Part shown: in pieces, positions 42,376-45,263 of the stretch
Numbering within the stretch: position 1 is the first letter of the stretch
Layout of the letters: every line of letters starts with the position of its first letter
Source of the DNA: a virus
Length of the DNA stretch: 45,263 nt
Direction: 5' to 3' (one strand)
Virus record (IMG/VR): IMGVR_UViG_3300020084_000028
Location: 1 to 45,263 of that record
Program-made: the position numbers and the translations under genes
The notes under the pieces: model-generated
Databases searched by the model: none
What the model was told of the DNA's origin: nothing
What the model saw: only the letters and a program-made list of their open reading frames with translations

Positions 42376-42552
42376 TCAGGCGAAAACTGCCATCCAGCGA
42401 ATAGGTTTGCCTGTTGTCATTCGGAAGATGTAGACAATTTGACCGTGCATTTCTACACTCCAATTAAATGCACAATCCTTTGCATGATCGAAATCATCAT
42501 AGAATTCTGCGACCGCTTCATTGAACTTGAATTCAGAAGAAATTGCCCACAT
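42376..42552 (-). CDS. Small unknown protein, 58 aa
   Basis: The frame encodes MWAISSEFKFNEAVAEFYDD, then FDHAKDCAFNWSVEMHGQIV and a basic strand-rich end (YIFRMTTGKPIRWMAVFA). An N-terminal amphipathic helix and a C-terminal beta hairpin are likely. It starts 13 bases downstream of copy 2 of the 44-bp repeat and ends before its own terminator, so it seems to be a one-gene unit. No family is recognised. Confidence 0.65.
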   Translation of the reverse strand: MWAISSEFKFNEAVAEFYDDFDHAKDCAFNWSVEMHGQIVYIFRMTTGKPIRWMAVFA

Positions 42553-42564
42553 GATGTTAAAGAA

Positions 42565-42608
42565 TTGCGCGAGGTCCGTTTGCCTCGCTTGAATGTATCC
42601 TAGAGGGT
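42565..42608 (-). promoter_or_regulatory. 44-bp repeat, copy 2: possible promoter plus 5' hairpin leader
   Basis: Perfect copy of 41841-41884 at a distance of 724 bases, in the same orientation and at nearly the same distance (13 bases against 14) from the ATG of the gene it precedes. It stands just after the terminator-like hairpin of the gene upstream (42610-42628), as expected for a promoter that opens a new transcription unit. Confidence 0.6.
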
Positions 42609-42609
42609 G

Positions 42610-42628
42610 GGGTGCCCGATGGGCACCC
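42610..42628 (-). terminator. 8-bp perfect hairpin after the 205-aa gene
   Basis: GGGTGCCC / GGGCACCC with a 3-base loop, 15 bases after the stop of the 205-aa gene. On the minus strand no T-run follows; on the plus strand TTT follows. It is likely a terminator or transcript-protecting hairpin and lies directly against copy 2 of the 44-bp repeat. Confidence 0.6.
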
Positions 42629-42642
42629 TTTGTAACAATCCG

Positions 42643-43260
42643 TCACACTAGGTTTTTGTGTATCCTGCGATACGCTACCCAGGTGATCGCTTGAATCTGC
42701 GCTGCTGAATAATACTTTTCGGTCACGCTTGAGATTAACTTAGCAGCGTCACGGTAAGCATCTTGAATCATGGCGAAAGTTTTGTCTGACATAGCAGGAA
42801 CTTCTTTCAGGTTGGTTACACTGCCATTCCACACATTGTAGGCGTGACCATCAATGCAGGGAGTGTCAGAATTTCCATCCTTTGCAATGCAATGATAAAA
42901 GGCGATTGTTTTGTTTCCCCGTAGAACTTTCGTGATGAGATCATCAGAATCTAGCATCAGTTCGATGATAGAAATTGCTTTATCTTTGTTTGCACTGTAG
43001 GAGCAAACTTTCACAGAATCCCAGGGGAGATCATAACAATAGGCGCGGAGCATTGTTTCAGCATCCTCCACATTTCTATCCCATTTGTTGTTAGGAGAAA
43101 GTGCAGCGATAACACCTGCCACAGTGTTAGGATTGAAACCATACTTTTCGCCCAAAGTAACACAAACTTCGTAGGCGTTGTGATACCATTCGGCACCTGT
43201 CTGCCTGTCCAGAATGTTGCTCTGGAAATAGGTTGCGATGATCGAATCGGTGTGTGCCAT
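42643..43260 (-). CDS. Helix-hairpin-helix-like helical protein, 205 aa
   Basis: A fully helical protein. The stretch VAGVIAALSPNNKWDRNVED (about 48-67), then RGNKTIAFYHCI and DTPCIDGHAYNVW with D138 and H140 (IDGHA), resembles phage and plasmid proteins. In those, 'a.lSPn..W..N' is followed by 'K..aFy.ni' and 'v.iDrHa'. That order recalls the HhH-GPD DNA glycosylase fold, in which a lysine or aspartate follows a helix-hairpin-helix. No activity is shown and the catalytic pattern is not complete. I use the ATG at 43260; the frame from 43311 has no upstream support. A TTGCGC/TAGGAT promoter candidate stands just before it. Confidence 0.7.
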   Translation of the reverse strand: MAHTDSIIATYFQSNILDRQTGAEWYHNAYEVCVTLGEKYGFNPNTVAGVIAALSPNNKWDRNVEDAETMLRAYCYDLPWDSVKVCSYSANKDKAISIIELMLDSDDLITKVLRGNKTIAFYHCIAKDGNSDTPCIDGHAYNVWNGSVTNLKEVPAMSDKTFAMIQDAYRDAAKLISSVTEKYYSAAQIQAITWVAYRRIHKNLV

Positions 43261-43283
43261 GGGGGTGGGTTGGCGTTGCCAGA

Positions 43284-43311
43284 ATCCTACAGCATCACGG
43301 GCACAGCGCAA
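43284..43311 (-). promoter_or_regulatory. Sigma70-like promoter candidate before the 205-aa gene
   Basis: On the minus strand TTGCGC and TAGGAT are separated by 16 bases, 23 bases before the ATG. TAGGAT is the same hexamer as in the 44-bp repeat copies. This would be a host-polymerase promoter, used early. Confidence 0.45.
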
Positions 43312-43377
43312 CGGGTTTTCTGATCAGGAAATCTTATGGGCGACATCAAAAATTCTTATGGCCCAGGGGTTGACTTC

Positions 43378-43395
43378 TAGGGGGCAGCGCCCCTA
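43378..43395. repeat. GC-rich inverted repeat
   Basis: TAGGGGGCAGCGCCCCTA, a near-perfect inverted repeat in the 209-base gap upstream of the 205-aa gene. It could be an operator or a transcript hairpin; there is no T-run on either side. Nothing else gene-like is seen in this gap apart from the promoter and terminator listed. Confidence 0.35.
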
Positions 43396-43432
43396 CGCTA
43401 GAGGGCGGGAGGGGTGGGAAGCATACAGGTAT

Positions 43433-43461
43433 AAAAAAACCACGCCCTCTGGCGTGGTTTT
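43433..43461 (-). terminator. Terminator after the 62-aa gene, two-way structure
   Basis: Stem CCACGCC / GGCGTGG extended by A4/T4 to 11 bp, loop of 4 bases. On the minus strand it is followed by seven T, 9 bases after the stop at 43470. On the plus strand TTTT also follows, so it can stop transcription both ways. Confidence 0.88.
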
Positions 43462-43469
43462 GTGTTAGA

Positions 43470-43658
43470 TTAGAACTCTACAATCCAGTCAGGATCTTTG
43501 TTTAGATTAACCCAGAAATGGTTTCTACCGTTGTGACTGGTGAGGAATACTTTATCCTCTTTGTGTTGTTCTACAATACACTCATCAATTCCGTCCATTA
43601 AATTAGCAAATCTGTTTTTTGCTTTTTTAGATACAGGCGTGACGAATGCGGTGTCCAT
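43470..43658 (-). CDS. Small unknown protein, 62 aa
   Basis: The frame encodes MDTAFVTPVSKKAKNRFANL, then a helix MDGIDECIVEQHKEDKVFLT and a beta-like end (HNGRNHFWVNLNKDPDWIVE). I use the ATG at 43658, which follows the 43-aa gene stop by a few bases (TGATACAATG). The ATG at 43682 lies inside that gene in another frame. No family is recognised. A strong terminator follows, so it ends a short operon with the 43-aa gene. Confidence 0.65.
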   Translation of the reverse strand: MDTAFVTPVSKKAKNRFANLMDGIDECIVEQHKEDKVFLTSHNGRNHFWVNLNKDPDWIVEF

Positions 43659-43662
43659 TGTA

Positions 43663-43794
43663 TCAGAAATCGATTGGTTCACTGGTCGGTTTCATTGTAT
43701 CATCAGAAGCGGTGATGGTGTCAAGAATCTGAAGGATTTCTTCACCATTGCTACCCTGACGAAGCATTGAAATCAGAATCGAAGTGTTTTCCAT
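43663..43794 (-). CDS. Small unknown protein, 43 aa
   Basis: The frame encodes MENTSILISMLRQGSNGEEI, then LQILDTITASDDTMKPTSEP and IDF. The part LISMLRQGSNGEEILQILD is one amphipathic helical hairpin of a type seen in many cyanophage and cyanobacterial short proteins ('L..G..G.eiL.iLd.i'). It lies directly after the repeat-rich gap at 43801-43877 and probably opens the transcription unit. Function unknown. Confidence 0.65.
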   Translation of the reverse strand: MENTSILISMLRQGSNGEEILQILDTITASDDTMKPTSEPIDF

Positions 43795-43809
43795 GATACG
43801 TGATACCTA

Positions 43810-43866
43810 GTCGAGATTTGTAAGTGTGATAAACTCGTCGAGATTAAATGTGATAATCTCGACGAG
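43810..43866. promoter_or_regulatory. Direct and inverted repeats, possible operator
   Basis: A perfect 13-bp inverted repeat (CTCGTCGAGATTA / TAATCTCGACGAG, loop of 7 bases) lies at 43834-43866. A direct repeat of TCGAGATT...TGTGATAA adds a further half-site at 43810-43830. Three related sites in 57 bases between two genes suggest binding of a dimeric regulator, or a terminator-like hairpin after the KTSC gene (only three T follow it). Confidence 0.55.
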
Positions 43867-43877
43867 ATCTGTTACTA

Positions 43878-44093
43878 TCAGAGGGAAGCAACCAGTTGCT
43901 CGCTCTTGATCGCAGTGTTGACAAAGCGACCCACGCTACCTCGTGCGTTGATAGTGCTGGTCAGTTCGCTAACGAATTGATCAACATTGGGCACAGCGTA
44001 GGTGTACTCACGACCACCAACGAAGGTGACGGTCACTTTACCATCAGTCACATCAGAGATGCTTTCGATGGCAGAAGAAGTGAAGTTAAACAT
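43878..44093 (-). CDS. KTSC-domain-like small protein, 71 aa
   Basis: The sequence TSSAIESISD, then VTVTFVGGREYTYAVP and a helix with VNTAIKSEQ, follows the KTSC pattern ('S..i..i.Y....l.v.F..G..Y.Y..VP..v...l..a.s.G.y.n..Ir'). KTSC domains are short beta-hairpin-plus-helix units of poorly known function, often next to lysyl-tRNA synthetase or in phages; nucleic-acid binding has been suggested. The typical final K/Y residues differ here. It has no visible ribosome site; a T-rich leader precedes the ATG. The repeat-rich gap follows its stop. Confidence 0.7.
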   Translation of the reverse strand: MFNFTSSAIESISDVTDGKVTVTFVGGREYTYAVPNVDQFVSELTSTINARGSVGRFVNTAIKSEQLVASL

Positions 44094-44132
44094 AATAAAT
44101 TAAAAAAGTAAGGGTTTGAGTGAAGTGTTTTG

Positions 44133-44154
44133 AGCGGGATGCTTCACCCCCGCT
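44133..44154 (-). terminator. Hairpin upstream of the KTSC gene
   Basis: On the minus strand AGCGGG / CCCGCT with a 10-base loop, about 18 bases after the stop of the 47-aa gene. An overlapping GTGAAG / CTTCAC pairing can form instead, so the two folds compete. No T-run follows directly. It could be a terminator or an attenuator. Confidence 0.45.
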
Positions 44155-44172
44155 TGTGAACCTATGATAGCA

Positions 44173-44316
44173 TCACCAATAGTTGGTGTCAACCTCTTGG
44201 ATCGGTTCGATAACTGTCACAATCTGATTATCTTCGTTGAGATAATCTGTTGTGATTTGATTCGGTCCAGTGATAACCTGACCGACAATGTAAGCAGCCA
44301 AGAGTGATTCAATCAT
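44173..44316 (-). CDS. Small unknown protein, 47 aa
   Basis: The frame encodes MIESLLAAYIVGQVITGPNQ, then ITTDYLNEDNQIVTVIEPIQ and a short end. The first 15 residues are hydrophobic with one acid at position 3 and might be membrane-associated, although a single short helix is as likely. The rest is beta-like. It starts 2 bases after the stop of the 44-aa gene. No family is recognised. Confidence 0.6.
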   Translation of the reverse strand: MIESLLAAYIVGQVITGPNQITTDYLNEDNQIVTVIEPIQEVDTNYW

Positions 44317-44318
44317 GA

Positions 44319-44453
44319 TCAATAATGATGACGGGACATTACACAATTGGGGTCATTCCACCAATCAGAATCCTCATAATGTTCGGATTCTTGATACTCA
44401 TCTTCCGACATTGCGGGCATCGGAAGATCATCAATCCAGGTGATTTCAGGCAT
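44319..44453 (-). CDS. Very acidic small protein, 44 aa
   Basis: The frame encodes MPEITWIDDLPMPAMSEDEY, then QESEHYEDSDWWNDPNCVMS and RHHY. The high content of Asp and Glu with Trp and Tyr recalls small DNA-mimic or inhibitor proteins of phages, but this is only a composition argument. It starts 18 bases after the 65-aa gene stop and is followed by the 47-aa gene with a 2-base gap. Confidence 0.6.
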   Translation of the reverse strand: MPEITWIDDLPMPAMSEDEYQESEHYEDSDWWNDPNCVMSRHHY

Positions 44454-44473
44454 TGGAGTTCAGTGGTGAACGA

Positions 44474-44671
44474 TCAAATCATACCACGGCGACCCAGTTC
44501 TGCCCACACATAGGACGGTGCTGCAGCTGGCACACCAGTGGCGGTGCTGTTCTTGATCCAGACCAGTTTGCGGGTTTGGATGTCAGAGGCGGAGACGAGG
44601 GTCATGGGGTGTTCCCGTGAACTGATGTCATCATGGCACCCATCCGCGAGAATTGCAACCCCCTGACCCAT
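44474..44671 (-). CDS. Small unknown protein, 65 aa
   Basis: The frame encodes MGQGVAILADGCHDDISSRE, then beta-like MTLVSASDIQTRKLVWIKNS and an Ala/Pro-rich end. AAGGATAAG upstream gives some ribosome-site support for the ATG at 44671. An ATG at 44605 would give a 43-aa product starting at MTLVSASD and is an alternative. No family is recognised. Confidence 0.55.
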   Translation of the reverse strand: MGQGVAILADGCHDDISSREHPMTLVSASDIQTRKLVWIKNSTATGVPAAAPSYVWAELGRRGMI

Positions 44672-44680
44672 TAAAGTTTC

Positions 44681-44854
44681 TTATCCTTCCAGCAGTTCAG
44701 GATAGTATTCTTCAACCTCTGCAATCAGTTCTTCGTCGCTATAACCAGAGAGGTTTTCTTCGATCTGATCGCCTACCAAACGCATCAAATCTTTGGTGCT
44801 CATGTTGTCAAGGATGCGATCAATGTAGGCATCCAGAAGTTCTTGACGGTTCAT
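44681..44854 (-). CDS. Small acidic helical protein, 57 aa
   Basis: The frame encodes MNRQELLDAYIDRILDNMST, then KDLMRLVGDQIEENLSGYSD and EELIAEVEEYYPELLEG. It is wholly helical and acidic, with a repeated 'L...d..l..m..kdLmr..g' pattern that I recall from many T4-like cyanophages, without known function. The ATG at 44854 follows the 89-aa stop by one base (TGACATG); the longer frame from 44905 lies within that gene. Confidence 0.7.
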   Translation of the reverse strand: MNRQELLDAYIDRILDNMSTKDLMRLVGDQIEENLSGYSDEELIAEVEEYYPELLEG

Positions 44855-44855
44855 G

Positions 44856-45125
44856 TCAGTTAGCGTAGAGGGGAAGTTTTTTGCGGAGACGGATTGCATC
44901 ATCAATCATCTCACCAACCTGTTCGTAAATGTAGGAAGAACCTCCTACATCACAGAGCACATCTTGAGTGAAGACAGTAGGAAAATACTGGTCTTGATTG
45001 TCTTCTTCGTTATACTCAAAGACATCGTGTTGAGTGAATACAAACGCAGCACAACCTGCGTTCTCACCTTGACTCTCAATCATTTGGTTGATAGAGTCAC
45101 GAAGTTCAGCAAGAGTTCGATACAT
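44856..45125 (-). CDS. Conserved-looking unknown protein, 89 aa
   Basis: The frame opens with a helix MYRTLAELRDSINQMIESQG, followed by beta-like ENAGCAAFVFTQHDVFEY, an acidic loop (NEEDNQDQ) and a second helix region (YIYEQVGEMIDDAIRLRKKL). Its ATG overlaps the stop of the gene to its right as TGATG, so it is translationally coupled to it. No family is named. Function unknown. Confidence 0.7.
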   Translation of the reverse strand: MYRTLAELRDSINQMIESQGENAGCAAFVFTQHDVFEYNEEDNQDQYFPTVFTQDVLCDVGGSSYIYEQVGEMIDDAIRLRKKLPLYAN

Positions 45126-45263
45126 CAGTTGTCTCCAAAGTTGTTGGTTTTGAGAACGTGGCGATAATCAATGGATTTGATGCACCAACCAGATGCAGTG
45201 CTAATCTCATCTATGAGATCTTCCTCATCATCAGCATCCCAAATCTGACCAACATAAACCTCA
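45125..45263 (-). CDS. C-terminal part of an unknown protein, cut by the right edge
   Basis: The minus-strand frame enters from the right edge and shows 45 residues: EVYVGQIWDADDEEDLIDEI, then STASGWCIKSIDYRHVLKTN and NFGDN. The acidic helix followed by a Trp/Tyr-containing strand resembles other short proteins of this region. Its stop overlaps the next start as TGATG. The start codon is outside the window. Confidence 0.65.
   Translation of the reverse strand, partial: EVYVGQIWDADDEEDLIDEISTASGWCIKSIDYRHVLKTNNFGDN

Noticed and set aside
41841-42608. 44-bp direct repeats as attachment sites or ends of a mobile element
   Set aside because: No integrase or transposase is present, the segment between them contains ordinary small phage genes, and both copies sit at the same distance from a start codon, which fits a regulatory element better.
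1-45263. tRNA genes, CRISPR arrays, introns or inteins in gp17 and gp20, and auxiliary metabolic genes
   Set aside because: I looked for cloverleaf-type segments, spaced direct repeats and interruptions in the conserved genes and found none that I can support.

Overview
The window reads as part of the genome of a T4-like contractile-tailed cyanophage (a marine Synechococcus/Prochlorococcus myovirus). The evidence is an unbroken run of T4-type virion genes in T4 order but on the minus strand: gp25, gp6, gp7-like, gp8, a DUF4815 protein, a 78-aa protein, gp13, gp14, gp15, gp16, a 468-aa protein, gp17, a 76-aa zinc protein, gp18, gp19, gp20. T4 genes 9 to 12 and wac are missing from the place they hold in T4. 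That slot is filled by one 2550-aa DUF4815 protein, as is usual in cyanophages. I see no tRNA, CRISPR array, integrase, insertion sequence or photosynthesis-type auxiliary gene.

Layout. 1-670 holds the C-terminal part of a plus-strand gene that enters from the left (probably radical SAM). It overlaps tail to tail with a 2OG-Fe(II)-oxygenase-like gene (621-1283). 1286-13754 is the neck, DNA-packaging, sheath, tube and portal block. 13756-38219 is the baseplate and tail-appendage block; it contains two giant genes, of 7.65 kb and 12.87 kb. 38257-40366 is a transition zone of small conserved genes plus a glycosyltransferase-like gene. 40429-41121 is a single plus-strand gene. From about 41.3 kb to the right edge the sequence is visibly richer in G+C and consists of short minus-strand genes, mostly 36-90 codons, packed with 1-4 base overlaps or short gaps. 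These are separated by strong G/C hairpins. They look like early or middle host-interaction genes rather than virion genes. The recognisable ones are a KTSC-domain protein, a winged-helix-like protein and a 205-aa helix-hairpin-helix-like protein.

How the genes work together. gp25, gp6, gp7 and gp8 build the baseplate wedge; the DUF4815 protein and the long part of the gp7-like protein are probably peripheral baseplate or fibre material. gp18 and gp19 form sheath and tube. gp15 caps the tail, gp13 and gp14 form the neck, and gp20 is the portal through which gp16/gp17 package DNA. T4-like late-promoter motifs (TATAAATA, CTAAATA and variants) lie before gp25, gp8, gp18 and other late genes.

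Most notable observations. (1) One short 'GxGY' beta-type module recurs in five different virion proteins (gp7, gp8, DUF4815, gp14, gp18), so sheath, neck and baseplate seem to carry the same surface module. (2) The 4290-aa gp7-like protein begins with a domain resembling the C-terminus of T4 gp7 and later contains a degenerate YHYH domain and a jelly-roll/spike-like domain. (3) A perfect 44-bp direct repeat with a -10-like box and a 5' hairpin sits 13 bases upstream of two small genes. (4) One small-gene cassette is chained by ATGA and GTGA overlaps and includes a 36-aa hydrophobic microprotein. All functions are read from sequence patterns; no database search was run.
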